Assembly: GCA_012221805.1 (NCBI GenBank)
Contig: CP015195.1
Coordinates: 2,031,771 to 2,095,770 of the forward strand
Origin: Pasteurellaceae bacterium RH1A
Lineage (GTDB): Bacteria; Pseudomonadota; Gammaproteobacteria; Enterobacterales; Pasteurellaceae
Length of the DNA: 64,000 nt
Direction of reading: 5' to 3'
Shown: piece by piece, positions 1-8,427 of the stretch
Layout: each line of letters begins with the position of its first letter
Numbering within the stretch: position 1 is the first letter of the stretch
Made by a program: the position numbers and the translations under genes
The notes under the pieces: generated by a model
Seen by the model: the letters and a program-made list of their open reading frames with translations, nothing else
What the model was told of the DNA's origin: nothing
The model's database searches: none

Positions 1-294
1 GTAGAGGTTTTACAGAACTCAAGCCTGTCCCGTGTGGTCGAAAAAGCTAATCAACTCAATGAAATTGCTCAAAAAATCGCACAAAACCTGCCCCAAAACT
101 ATCGTGGGCTTTACCGCATTGCAAATTTAGTTGATAATCAACTGGTCTTTGAGGTGCAAAATGGCACCGTTAAGCAAGGATTTCTCTTACAAGAACAGGT
201 TTTACTCAACCTGATTTCGCAGGATTTTCCGCATATTCACGCCCTTGTGTTTAAGGTTAATCCCAGTTTTTCATCACTAACAAGAGGAAGATGA
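1..294 (+). CDS. dciA: DciA-like (DUF721) replicative helicase loader, 5'-truncated by window edge
   Basis: The reading frame is open from base 1, and the first in-frame start codon (GTG at 34) is probably internal, so the gene most likely begins left of the window. The visible 97 codons show the DUF721 pattern: a helical N-terminal part followed by a KH-like fold (YRIANLVDNQLVFEVQN) and a closing FKVNP motif. By family knowledge, DciA proteins help load the replicative helicase DnaB in bacteria that lack DnaC. The stop codon lies one base before the next gene's ATG, so the two are probably co-transcribed. The family call rests on pattern recognition only; a short hypothetical protein of another family cannot be excluded. 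Confidence 0.72.
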   Translation, partial: VEVLQNSSLSRVVEKANQLNEIAQKIAQNLPQNYRGLYRIANLVDNQLVFEVQNGTVKQGFLLQEQVLLNLISQDFPHIHALVFKVNPSFSSLTRGR

Positions 295-295
295 T

Positions 296-673
296 ATGAA
301 AAAAATCGCATTGATCGCGCTCGCCGCCCTGCTTGGCGCCTGTTCTTCGCTCGCTCCGCAAAAAACCGTTTCAGGCACCTTCAAGGGCGTCTTGCCTTGT
401 GCTGATTGTGAAAAAATTCAGGCGGAATTGATTTTAAACCCAGACAATACCTATGTTTACAACACGGTTTATTTTAAAAATAAAAAACAAGAACCCTTTA
501 CCGACACAGGCTCCTTTAGCTGGGACAAGAACAAGGAAAATGTGATTTCACTTGATGAAAATGCAGGCAATCTCAAACTTCAAGTTAATGATACCTATGT
601 CGAAGTTTGCGATGCCAACGGCAATGTGGCCAAGAGCACACTCAATTATAAGCTCCAAAAAGTTACTCAATAA
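296..673 (+). CDS. NlpE N-terminal-domain lipoprotein
   Basis: This 125-residue protein starts with a lipoprotein signal peptide whose lipobox (LLGAC) puts the acylated cysteine at residue 16. The mature part carries VLPCADCEKIQ, the CxxC motif typical of the NlpE N-terminal domain, and then a small beta-barrel-like region rich in alternating hydrophobic residues. It is only as long as the N-terminal domain of E. coli NlpE, so the C-terminal OB-fold domain is absent. NlpE is an outer-membrane sensor linked to copper and surface stress through Cpx; whether this short form does the same is inference. An AGAGGAAG ribosome-binding site precedes the ATG. A strong hairpin terminator follows. Confidence 0.75.
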   Translation: MKKIALIALAALLGACSSLAPQKTVSGTFKGVLPCADCEKIQAELILNPDNTYVYNTVYFKNKKQEPFTDTGSFSWDKNKENVISLDENAGNLKLQVNDTYVEVCDANGNVAKSTLNYKLQKVTQ

Positions 674-679
674 ACACAA

Positions 680-707
680 ATGCACTCGGTTTCGGGTGCA
701 TTTTTTC
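680..707. terminator. Bidirectional Rho-independent terminator
   Basis: The arms ATGCACTCG (680-688) and CGGGTGCAT (693-701) form a hairpin followed by a T run on the plus strand. It separates the lipoprotein gene from the convergent yqaA gene and may stop transcription from both sides. Confidence 0.8.
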
Positions 708-1187
708 TTATAGAAAGAGTGACAGGGAATAGGCTAAAACCGCATAACGGCCTGCCTTGCCCAGAAACATGGCCACCAAGGCAGCTTTGGCATCGAGCCG
801 CAGCCAGCCGGCTAGGCCGCATAAGAGATCGCCAACCAGCGGCACCCAGCTCAATAAGAGAGCCAAGTTGCCGTAGCGATTTAAGGTCTTGAGACTCCAG
901 CGCACAGTAGGCTTGGTTTGTGTGGTTATTTGAGGGCTGGGGAAAAACCGGCCCACATAATAGGTGGTCATCCCGCCCAGGGTATTGCCTAAGGAGGCCA
1001 CCAGCCAGAGCCAGGCTAGATCCTGCCAATTTTTTTGCAACAAATGCGGGCTGGCCAGAGTGCTAAAAATGATTTCAGAATTAGCAGGAATAAGGGTAGC
1101 ACTTAAAAAGCTGCTTGCAAACATCATCAATAATTGACCCGCTTGCGAGGCAAAAAGGGCAGGAAAAGAGAGTAAAAATTCAGGCAT
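708..1187 (-). CDS. yqaA: YqaA family membrane protein (DedA/VTT-like)
   Basis: This small inner-membrane protein has the VTT/DedA-type signature: FLSATLIPANSEI near the N-terminus, GNTLGGMTTYYVGRFF in the middle and LLLSWVPLVGDLLCGLAGWLR towards the end. The layout matches E. coli YqaA, which is a little shorter. Family members are thought to move or scramble lipids, but the substrate of YqaA is not established. I placed the start at the ATG at 1187 (MPEFLLSF), because the longer frame would run into the divergent gene that starts at 1198. With this start the two genes are divergent with a gap of only 10 bases, so their ribosome-binding and promoter signals must overlap the neighbouring coding sequence. 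Confidence 0.8.
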   Translation of the reverse strand: MPEFLLSFPALFASQAGQLLMMFASSFLSATLIPANSEIIFSTLASPHLLQKNWQDLAWLWLVASLGNTLGGMTTYYVGRFFPSPQITTQTKPTVRWSLKTLNRYGNLALLLSWVPLVGDLLCGLAGWLRLDAKAALVAMFLGKAGRYAVLAYSLSLFL

Positions 1188-1197
1188 AAGAGGTTCT

Positions 1198-1635
1198 ATG
1201 AAGCTAAAAATTCCACCGCCAGCGGTGTTTGTGATCACAGCGATTTTAATCTATTTCAGCCCAGTTGTCGGCACCTTTGAAGCGCCTTTTCTTGTAGCTA
1301 GTTTCTTGATCATTGCTGCCATAGGCCTAGATATGCTGAGCCTTTGGCATTTTTTCAAGGCCAAAACCACCATTAACCCACTCAATCCCAAGCAAACAAC
1401 GGCTTTAATCACCACAGGCCTTTATCGCTTGAGCCGCAACCCTATGTATTTGAGTTTGAGCCTATATTTACTTAGCTTGGCCCTGGTGCTAGGCAATGCC
1501 TTGGCTTTTCTTTGGGTAGCTGTTTTTATCTTGTTAATCAATAAGTTACAGATTGAGCCTGAAGAAGCTATCTTGGAAGCGAAATTTGGACAAGATTATC
1601 TTGAGTATAAAGCGAAAGTGAGAAGATGGATTTGA
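1198..1635 (+). CDS. Isoprenylcysteine carboxyl methyltransferase family membrane protein
   Basis: The protein has 145 residues with about four hydrophobic segments. It carries the C-terminal motif of the ICMT / phospholipid-methyltransferase superfamily: GLYRLSRNPMYLS (the RNPMY-type S-adenosylmethionine-binding element), followed by EPEEAILEAKFGQDYLEYKAKVRRW. Bacterial members sit in the inner membrane and presumably methylate lipids or small molecules with S-adenosylmethionine; the substrate is unknown. The next gene starts only three bases after the stop codon, so it is probably translationally coupled to this one, although its base composition is very different. Confidence 0.8.
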   Translation: MKLKIPPPAVFVITAILIYFSPVVGTFEAPFLVASFLIIAAIGLDMLSLWHFFKAKTTINPLNPKQTTALITTGLYRLSRNPMYLSLSLYLLSLALVLGNALAFLWVAVFILLINKLQIEPEEAILEAKFGQDYLEYKAKVRRWI

Positions 1636-1638
1636 GAT

Positions 1639-3039
1639 ATGCATGGCATGTTTATTTTATTTGACTCTCCTTCACTTAACCGCTCATTCATCTTAGTTAT
1701 GCTAGCCTTTATGCTAACTATAATTTTATATTTAAAGAAAAGAAATTTTATTCACCTCGGGTTTTTTAATTTAATCATTGCCATCAATATATTTATTGAC
1801 ACATATAGAACCACCCATCTAGAAAAATTCTATTTTTCATCATTTCTAGCATGGATATTCATAAACTCCATTATTTGCCTGTTATTTTTTAATCCTAAAA
1901 ATCTAAAAAAGCACAAATCTGCTTACATAGCCATTCTTATTTTTACACCTATAACTATCACCTTTACCAATCTCTATGTCCCATATATAACTATAGAAAA
2001 CTACGCTAATATTCAATCTGGACCAAGTGTATTAGGAGAGGCAATCGCAATAACCATTCTAATATTTATTATATGCCCCATATACCTAATCATTTCTTTT
2101 CTTGAAATCATAGAGAAGTATAAAAAACCCGAATTTAATCTATTCTTAACAGCTAGTTTTACATGTATTATCACCATTCCTATTATTTCCTCTCTATACT
2201 CGCTCTTAATTATTCAAGATTACCACTTAGAGAGAGTTTATTCAAAGTATCTTTCAGAAGATAAGCAGCTTAATCAACTCAACCTATCCAAAGGAACATT
2301 TATATCTTCCCTTATGAATGGTAGAGTTGTTAAAATTGAAATTCCTGATAATCTTCCTGCACTTATCTGGAATAAATCACCGGTACAATCTTTACAGTTA
2401 CAAATAGAAAACAAACACCTTCAAAAATATTCAGATCTAAATAACCTTCAGAGTGGCTACCTTGAGGTAAAGATGCGAGAACATTTTATTATCAATAATA
2501 GAATATGTGACAAGGATAAGGAAATTTACTTTGAGTTTTTAACCAACAATCAAGATTGGTCAGAATACAACACTAGACTTGTAGAGTGTAATTTAATTCC
2601 AAATAACTCACTTAATTTTGTTACTACATTACCTGAAATAAGAAACTCTTATAATATTAAATTAAGGCATCACTCTCTGTTAAATAATAAAAGTAGTTAC
2701 CAAGATCTACCTAATACTAAATATGGCAAAATAAAATGGCAGTGGGAAATCTCGCCCTCTATATCCAAAGATATCTTAAGTGAGTATGGAATAGATACAC
2801 AAATAGAAGCTATTTACTTTGATTTTTATGATCGCCTAGCAGCCCTTAGATTTTATACTCATACACGCAACGATCACCCTAATATTGGAACTTGTTACTA
2901 TGAACCTTATGATATAAGGATAGCATTTTTTTATGGCCTTAAAATTGACCAACAGTATTTCATTGAGTTTCCCTATGTAGAGGATTTAAAGTGCAAATAT
3001 ATACCTATTTCATTAAAAAGGTTATTTACCACAGAGTAA
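1639..3039 (+). CDS. AT-rich orphan membrane protein of unknown function
   Basis: I do not recognise this 466-residue protein. The first ~190 residues contain about six hydrophobic segments (near residues 13-31, 36-54, 66-84, 92-114, 130-155 and 165-190). The remaining ~275 residues are polar, lysine-, asparagine- and tyrosine-rich and probably fold outside the membrane. That part includes several cysteines (for example VECNL, IGTCYYEP and EDLKCKY) that could form disulfides if it is periplasmic. The gene is far richer in A+T than its neighbours, with many ATA, AAT and TTA codons. It lies directly beside a tRNA cluster, a common insertion site for foreign DNA. I see no recombinase or repeat that would prove transfer. 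An alternative start is the ATG at 1648. The ribosome-binding site is weak (TTTGAG). Confidence 0.65.
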   Translation: MHGMFILFDSPSLNRSFILVMLAFMLTIILYLKKRNFIHLGFFNLIIAINIFIDTYRTTHLEKFYFSSFLAWIFINSIICLLFFNPKNLKKHKSAYIAILIFTPITITFTNLYVPYITIENYANIQSGPSVLGEAIAITILIFIICPIYLIISFLEIIEKYKKPEFNLFLTASFTCIITIPIISSLYSLLIIQDYHLERVYSKYLSEDKQLNQLNLSKGTFISSLMNGRVVKIEIPDNLPALIWNKSPVQSLQLQIENKHLQKYSDLNNLQSGYLEVKMREHFIINNRICDKDKEIYFEFLTNNQDWSEYNTRLVECNLIPNNSLNFVTTLPEIRNSYNIKLRHHSLLNNKSSYQDLPNTKYGKIKWQWEISPSISKDILSEYGIDTQIEAIYFDFYDRLAALRFYTHTRNDHPNIGTCYYEPYDIRIAFFYGLKIDQQYFIEFPYVEDLKCKYIPISLKRLFTTE

Positions 3040-3064
3040 GAAAATTAAAATTGGAGCAAAGAAG

Positions 3065-3140
3065 TGGTGGGCGATACCGGTCTCGAACCAGTGACCCCCT
3101 CCTTGTAAGGGAGGTGCTCTCCCAACTGAGCTAATCGCCC
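3065..3140 (-). tRNA. tRNA-Val (anticodon UAC), copy 1
   Basis: A 76-base cloverleaf with the CCA end encoded. The minus-strand sequence starts GGGCGATTAGCTCAG, has the anticodon stem CCTCC/GGAGG with loop CTTACAA (anticodon TAC), and has the T-arm motif GGTTCGAGACC. It closely resembles E. coli tRNA-Val1. It is the most promoter-distal of four tandem copies. Confidence 0.97.
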
Positions 3141-3168
3141 GCAGTGCGGTAACAGTTTAAGGCTTAAG

Positions 3169-3244
3169 TGGTGGGCGATACCGGTCTCGAACCAGTGACC
3201 CCCTCCTTGTAAGGGAGGTGCTCTCCCAACTGAGCTAATCGCCC
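3169..3244 (-). tRNA. tRNA-Val (anticodon UAC), copy 2
   Basis: Identical in sequence to the other three copies and with an encoded CCA end. It is separated from copy 1 by 28 bases, so the two are probably cut from one precursor transcript. Confidence 0.97.
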
Positions 3245-3303
3245 ACTTAAGAGACTTAAACTATCTTGGGTGAAGTTTGAAAGGTTGGTTTCTTAAAAAG
3301 AAG

Positions 3304-3379
3304 TGGTGGGCGATACCGGTCTCGAACCAGTGACCCCCTCCTTGTAAGGGAGGTGCTCTCCCAACTGAGCTAATCGCCC
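3304..3379 (-). tRNA. tRNA-Val (anticodon UAC), copy 3
   Basis: Identical 76-base copy, 59 bases from copy 2. It has the same cloverleaf, anticodon TAC and encoded CCA. Confidence 0.97.
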
Positions 3380-3413
3380 TTTTCAAACTCTCAACAGCGC
3401 AGCCACAAAAAAG

Positions 3414-3489
3414 TGGTGGGCGATACCGGTCTCGAACCAGTGACCCCCTCCTTGTAAGGGAGGTGCTCTCCCAACTGAGCTAATCGCCC
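3414..3489 (-). tRNA. tRNA-Val (anticodon UAC), copy 4
   Basis: This is the promoter-proximal copy, identical to the others. Its promoter should lie in the AT-rich interval 3490-3662 shared with the divergent gltX gene. In E. coli the valU-valX-valY-lysV cluster lies in the same place beside gltX. Confidence 0.97.
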
Positions 3490-3662
3490 GCTGTTGTGGG
3501 GTGGCATTATAGAGCTTTGATTTTTCTCGTCAATCGCTTTTTACAGAATTTTGGGCCATTCGTTTTAAAAATCGCCAAAAGGCCTAATTTTTTGCTATTC
3601 TTCAGCGATTATAGTAGTAAAATACCGAAATCTATTTGTTTTAAAAATCTAGGCGAGAGAAC

Positions 3663-5105
3663 ATGAAAATTGAAACCCTATTTCCCCTTGACCCGTCTGT
3701 TAAGGTACGCACCCGTTTTGCACCCAGCCCAACCGGCTACTTACACGTAGGCGGGGCCAGAACCGCCCTTTATTCTTGGTTATATGCCAAACACAACCAG
3801 GGCGAGTTTGTTTTACGCATTGAAGATACTGACCTTGAACGCTCCACTCCTGAAGCCACAGCTGCCATTTTAGAAGGCATGGAATGGCTTAATTTAGCCT
3901 GGGAACACGGCCCTTACTATCAAACTCAACGTTTTGATCGTTATAACCAGGTTATCGACCAGATGATCGAAGAAGGCCTGGCCTACCGTTGCTATTGCTC
4001 AAAAGAGCGTTTGGAAGGCTTGCGGGCTGAACAGGAAGCCAATAAGGAAAAACCACGTTATGACCGCCACTGTTTAGGCGATCACAGCCATTCTGCTGAC
4101 GAACCACACGTTGTGCGTTTTAAAAACCCACAAGAAGGCTCGGTGGTCTTTGAGGATGCAGTGCGCGGGTGGATTGAAATTAGCAACAGCGAATTGGACG
4201 ACTTAATCATCCGCCGTACCGATGGCTCGCCAACCTACAACTTCTGCGTAGTGGTGGACGACTGGGATATGGGCATCACCCACGTTGTACGGGGCGAAGA
4301 CCATATCAACAATACACCACGTCAAATCAACATTTTGGCTGCCCTGGGTGCGCCGATTCCGACCTACGCCCACGTTTCTATGATCAACGGCGATGACGGA
4401 CAAAAACTCTCCAAACGCCACGGCGCGGTAGGCGTAATGCAGTACCGTGATGACGGCTACCTGCCAGAAGCCCTGGTAAACTACCTCGTGCGTTTGGGCT
4501 GGGGACACGGCGATCAGGAAATTTTCTCCCGTGAAGAGATGATTGAGCTCTTTGATCTCCATTCAGTCAGCAAGTCGGCCAGTGCCTTTAACACCGAGAA
4601 ACTCCAATGGCTCAACCAGCACTATATGCGTAGCCTGCCAGCCGACCACGTTGCTGGTTACCTCCAATGGCATATGGACAATCAAGGCATTGACACTGCA
4701 AATGGCCCAGCGCTCGCCGATATTATTCCTGTACTTAGCGAACGAGCCAAAACCCTTAAAGAATTAGCGGCCAGCAGCCGTTACTTCTATGAAGAATTTG
4801 AAGCCTACGATGAAAAAGCAGCAGCCAAGAACTTCAAACCAGAAGCAGTAGCTCCACTTGCAAAACTCTTGGAAAAATTGACCGCTTGTAATGATTGGAC
4901 GGTTGAAGCCATCCACGAGGCCATGAACCAAACGGCTGCCGAGCTTGAAATTGGTATGGGCAAGGTGGGTATGCCTTTCCGTTTGGCCGTAACGGGTTCT
5001 AGCCAATCGCCATCTATGGATATTACGGCCAAATTAGTGGGTAAGGATCGTACTTTAGCCCGCCTAGAAAAGGCTATTCGTTTTATTAACGAACAAAATA
5101 GCTAA
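3663..5105 (+). CDS. gltX: Glutamate--tRNA ligase
   Basis: This class I aminoacyl-tRNA synthetase charges tRNA-Glu. The HIGH-type motif [18 protein letters not shown] is at about residues 20-37 and the KMSKS-type motif KLSKRHG near residue 250. The length of 480 residues fits bacterial GluRS. The central cysteine/histidine zinc site is visible as CYCSKE followed downstream by RHCLGDH. The start at 3663 gives MKIETLF and no better upstream start exists. The gene is flanked by tRNA-Val genes upstream and tRNA-Ala genes downstream, as in E. coli. Confidence 0.98.
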   Translation: MKIETLFPLDPSVKVRTRFAPSPTGYLHVGGARTALYSWLYAKHNQGEFVLRIEDTDLERSTPEATAAILEGMEWLNLAWEHGPYYQTQRFDRYNQVIDQMIEEGLAYRCYCSKERLEGLRAEQEANKEKPRYDRHCLGDHSHSADEPHVVRFKNPQEGSVVFEDAVRGWIEISNSELDDLIIRRTDGSPTYNFCVVVDDWDMGITHVVRGEDHINNTPRQINILAALGAPIPTYAHVSMINGDDGQKLSKRHGAVGVMQYRDDGYLPEALVNYLVRLGWGHGDQEIFSREEMIELFDLHSVSKSASAFNTEKLQWLNQHYMRSLPADHVAGYLQWHMDNQGIDTANGPALADIIPVLSERAKTLKELAASSRYFYEEFEAYDEKAAAKNFKPEAVAPLAKLLEKLTACNDWTVEAIHEAMNQTAAELEIGMGKVGMPFRLAVTGSSQSPSMDITAKLVGKDRTLARLEKAIRFINEQNS

Positions 5106-5185
5106 TTTTTAGGCATTTAAGTGGGGTTGGGCATTTTTCTGTTTGACGGCTTAGCCAGTCTTACCTATAATGCCTCCCACTTCTT

Positions 5186-5261
<76 letters not shown>

Positions 5262-5338
5262 ATTTTCAAATCTTTGTTGTAAAACGAAGTCATATGTAGG
5301 TTAATCAGCTAAGGCCTGCATAATAAAACAAACCTTTT

Positions 5339-5414
<76 letters not shown>

Positions 5415-5420
5415 AAAACC

Positions 5421-5459
5421 AAACCTTGAAATAGTCTATTTCAAGGTTTTTTTCTTTTT
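5421..5459 (+). terminator. Rho-independent terminator of the tRNA-Ala operon
   Basis: A perfect 13-bp stem (AAACCTTGAAATA, loop GTC, TATTTCAAGGTTT) is followed by a long T run. Confidence 0.9.
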
Positions 5460-5570
5460 TAGCCCCTCCTTATTTTTGTCGGCCTCTTCAAAAAATTTGC
5501 AAAATCTTGAGGAAATCTTACCGCTTTTTTGGTAAGGTAACGCCTATCTTTTTTGCATAGAAAAATCAGT

Positions 5571-6335
5571 ATGAGCGAAACCAAGCCAACCCCAAACGAA
5601 ACCACCCATTTCGGATTTAAAACCGTTGCCAAGGAAGAAAAGCAACAACTGGTTGCCCAAGTTTTCCATAGCGTGGCGGGCAAGTACGATCTGATGAATG
5701 ATTTACTTTCCTTCGGCATTCACCGTGTCTGGAAGCGTTTTACCATTGATTGCAGTGGGGTGCGTAAGGGGCAGAAGGTCTTGGATTTGGCCGGCGGCAC
5801 AGGCGATTTCACCGCCAAGTTTTCCCGCATTGTAGGCGAAAGTGGCCAGGTAGTCTTAGCTGATATCAACAGTTCTATGTTGGAAGTGGGCCGGGAAAAA
5901 CTGCGTAACTTAGGCATTGTCAATAATGTGAGCTATGTGCAGGCCAATGCCGAATGCCTGCCCTTTGCGGACAACACCTTTGATTGCATTGTGATTAGCT
6001 TTGGCCTGCGCAACGTGACGGATAAGGACAAGGCCCTGCGTTCCATGTATCGGGTGTTGAAACCAGGTGGCCGCCTCTTGGTGTTGGAATTTTCCAAGCC
6101 TGTGATTGACCCCATTAGCCAGCTCTATAACTTCTATTCCTTTAATATTCTGCCTAAGGTGGGTGAAGTGGTGGTCAATGATGGGGAGAGCTATCGCTAC
6201 TTGGCTGAGTCCATTCGTATGCACCCTAAACAGGACGAACTCAAGGCCATGATGGAAGCTGCTGGCTTTGACAGTGTCAGCTATTACAATTTAAGTGCGG
6301 GCATTGTGGCCCTACACCGAGGCTATAAATTCTAA
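5571..6335 (+). CDS. ubiE: Ubiquinone/menaquinone C-methyltransferase
   Basis: This S-adenosylmethionine-dependent C-methyltransferase acts in ubiquinone and demethylmenaquinone methylation. The class I methyltransferase fold is visible: [11 protein letters not shown] (glycine-rich motif I), [11 protein letters not shown] (acidic motif II), then [12 protein letters not shown] and the family signature [17 protein letters not shown]. The C-terminal [26 protein letters not shown] is also typical. I chose the ATG at 5571 ([10 protein letters not shown]), which matches the usual length near 254; an upstream ATG at 5553 adds six residues. It leads the pair ubiE-ubiJ, which in many gammaproteobacteria continues into ubiB. 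Confidence 0.96.
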   Translation: MSETKPTPNETTHFGFKTVAKEEKQQLVAQVFHSVAGKYDLMNDLLSFGIHRVWKRFTIDCSGVRKGQKVLDLAGGTGDFTAKFSRIVGESGQVVLADINSSMLEVGREKLRNLGIVNNVSYVQANAECLPFADNTFDCIVISFGLRNVTDKDKALRSMYRVLKPGGRLLVLEFSKPVIDPISQLYNFYSFNILPKVGEVVVNDGESYRYLAESIRMHPKQDELKAMMEAAGFDSVSYYNLSAGIVALHRGYKF

Positions 6336-6345
6336 AAAAGCAGCA

Positions 6346-6380
6346 AGCGGTTTGCAAAAATTAGCCTAATTTAGCCCGCT
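6346..6380. repeat. Inverted pair of uptake-signal cores after ubiE
   Basis: AGCAAGCGG at the left and CCCGCTTGC at the right form a stem around TTTGCAAAAATTAG. Uptake-signal pairs in this orientation are common behind Pasteurellaceae genes and may act as weak terminators. Confidence 0.5.
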
Positions 6381-6436
6381 TGCACCTTGATTTACCACTG
6401 GACAAGACTGTGTTATCCCAACTCAAACAAAACCTC

Positions 6437-7030
6437 ATGCTACCCCAACTGCTCTTGGGCGGCATAGAAACCCTCTTTAACCAACTCTTAAACCGTTCGC
6501 CCCATACGGCAGCTCAACTACGCAAGCTGGCAGGCAAGGTGCTACACATTGAGCTGAACTCGCCCCAATTAAACCTTTTTCTGCTTTTTAGTGAAAAACA
6601 AAGCGACTGGCTTTCGGTTTATGAGGGTGAAGCCGATTGTGCGGTCAGTTTAAGCCTGCAAACCCTGCCCAAGCTGGCCAAGAAACGGGAGCTGACCGAA
6701 TTGATCAACAATCAATCCTTGATTTTAAAGGGCGATATTGAGGTTTTGCAGCACTTTGCCAGCCTCTTGGAAGGGCTTGAAAAAGACCCTGCGGAACTGC
6801 TCTCCCCTCTTTTGGGTGATGTGGCCGCCCAGGCTAGCACAGACTTGGCCAGTAAGCTCTTCCAAAAGGCCAAAAAACAAGCTCAAACCAATCAAGCCCA
6901 TCTGGTGGAAAACCTTTTGCAAGAGCGGCCTGTCTTGGTTCACCGCCTCCAGCTCCTCCATTTTTATGATGAGGTAGAGGCGCTTAATCAGCGACTAATC
7001 CAGCTTGAAGAGAAGATAAAAGGACTTTAG
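6437..7030 (+). CDS. ubiJ: Ubiquinone biosynthesis accessory factor UbiJ (SCP2 domain)
   Basis: An N-terminal SCP2 sterol-carrier-like domain is followed by a C-terminal helical and coiled-coil segment (EVEALNQRLIQLEEKIKGL). GIETLFNQLLNRSP and the stretch FSEKQSDWLSVYEGEADCAV line up well with E. coli UbiJ. By family knowledge, UbiJ binds isoprenoid intermediates in the soluble Ubi complex. The start is uncertain. The frame is open back to a TTG at 6380, and a GTG at 6410 is possible. The ATG at 6437 gives an N-terminus that begins where E. coli UbiJ begins, although no clear ribosome-binding site precedes it. The gene follows ubiE directly and ends four bases into the convergent gene. ubiB is not next to it here. 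Confidence 0.88.
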   Translation: MLPQLLLGGIETLFNQLLNRSPHTAAQLRKLAGKVLHIELNSPQLNLFLLFSEKQSDWLSVYEGEADCAVSLSLQTLPKLAKKRELTELINNQSLILKGDIEVLQHFASLLEGLEKDPAELLSPLLGDVAAQASTDLASKLFQKAKKQAQTNQAHLVENLLQERPVLVHRLQLLHFYDEVEALNQRLIQLEEKIKGL

Positions 7031-8351
7031 TCTTCTATTTTACGAAAGCTAATTCTTGAGGTTTTATCGTCAAAACCACGAGCATAAACCCTCAGTATAT
7101 TGCCCGAAAATTCTCCTTGCTTCGTCACTAGGGCGCTATATTCACAAATTAAGCGCTCTTCCCTCAAATTATGCGACAGATCTGGATTAAGGAAGGGATC
7201 AATTTTACTATATAATTGCCAACGTACTCGGCAACCCATAGGCAATTCTTCAGGATTTTTTGAACGAAGGTTAAATGTGGTTCCTCCTTCAGCACAGCCT
7301 ATATGGGTAATGCTATAATTAAAAAATGCTTGGTCAGGTATAGGATGTGCATTCATAAAATGGAAGATACGATCACTAGCATAAACGTCTTGTCGGGCAT
7401 AGGGCCAGATTTTATCCCCTAAGAAAAATTGATCACTAAAACGGTGATGCACTGGATTTTCCTGCATATAGGCTAGCATCTTACCCCACATATCTGGTAC
7501 GCTCTGAGCCTTAGCCCCCCATAGCCCTGCTAAAATAAGCGCAGTATGGGAGCCTGAATCCCGAATGGTATGAAAACGCTGTCCGCTTTGGATCCACTCC
7601 GCCACGGCATGGGCTTCACGCCGAGAAATTACAGAATCCGCATCACGAAAAAGCACATAATTAGCACCAACTTCATTCATAGCCAAGAAACGCCACATAG
7701 TGCCAGGTAATTTTGCCTGTTCATCAGTTACCTTAATAATCTTGGTATAGGGATTTTTCAAGCGTTGTATAGCCTCTTCAGGCACACTGTCATCCACATA
7801 GAAATAAGCTATCCAACCAGGATAAATTTTATTTACTAGTTCCGCATTTAAAACGGCCGGCTCAAGATAAGCAGGCTTATCTCCATAGAGAGAAAAAGAT
7901 AGGATATTTTGCCCCTGATTAGGCGACATTGGCAATAAAACAGGAGGGGTTGGGCAGTCTCTGGCAATCTCTCTGTCTCGTAGCTGGAGAGCCAAACTAC
8001 CATAAATCGAGCACTGCTGCCAATCATGTTTAGCACCATAGGCGTGACTTAGTGCATCCAATATATTGATATGCAAGGCATCAATATGAAAGGCTTTTTT
8101 AGCTGTTTCAATGGCCTCATCCCATTTTTCTAAACGAACAAATAAAACTGCCATATCATTTAACACATCAATGTCTTGCGGATCGATTTGGTGAGCATGT
8201 TTAATTAACATTAAGGCAGTTTTCAGATCATTATCCCGCTTACATTGGTAAAAACCCTTTAGTATGAGGCTTTTTTGTTCTTGGAGAGATTGAGCGGGGG
8301 GGGGGGGGGGGGAGAAGGAAGAGTGTGATTTCTAGTATCGAATAAAGCCAT
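7027..8351 (-). CDS. Phase-variable TPR / glycosyltransferase-like protein (out of frame as written)
   Basis: The uninterrupted part (start ATG 8211, 394 residues) has a TPR-like repeat at residues 14-47 and then a GT-A-like domain with a DxD-type motif (LFRDADSV) and IRDSGSHTALILAGLWGAK. The same frame stays open upstream through a run of 17 C (8312-8296, minus strand). A better start, ATG at 8351, lies before the run: MALFDTRNHTLPS followed by a proline stretch. With 17 C the ATG frame hits a stop about a dozen codons after the run. With 18 or 15 C it joins the long frame to give about 441 residues. This is the classic contingency-locus layout. The role, presumably sugar transfer to a surface structure, is inferred; no partner genes lie nearby. 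Confidence 0.75.
8296..8312. repeat. 17-base poly-G tract (poly-C on coding strand)
   Basis: An uninterrupted run of 17 G lies 13 codons inside the gene read from 8351. Runs this long slip readily during replication, so tract length should vary between cells. The length given here places the gene out of frame. Sequencing of such runs is also error-prone, so the true majority length is uncertain. Confidence 0.95.
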
Positions 8352-8352
8352 A

Positions 8353-8396
8353 TAAAAATAAAAAAGTGGTAAAATTGAACTACCTAATTTTACCAC
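8353..8396 (-). terminator. Terminator-like hairpin between pnuC and the phase-variable gene
   Basis: A perfect 11-bp inverted repeat (GTGGTAAAATT, 9-base loop, AATTTTACCAC; 8366-8396) is followed on the minus strand by a T-rich tract that runs straight into the ATG at 8351. It fits the terminator of pnuC (stop at 8428). Because it ends at the next start codon, it could also limit read-through into that gene. Confidence 0.7.
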
Positions 8397-8427
8397 AAGA
8401 AAAAGCAATGATCAGTAAACTTATTAC

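Noticed and set aside
667..1029. Minus-strand 120-residue frame and plus-strand 70-residue frame inside yqaA
   Set aside because: Both are shadows of yqaA. They lack start signals, and the yqaA frame has clear family motifs.
3065..3489. Regularly repeated 76-base unit with short spacers, resembling a direct-repeat array
   Set aside because: The repeats fold as complete tRNA-Val genes with encoded CCA. This is a tRNA cluster, not a CRISPR array.
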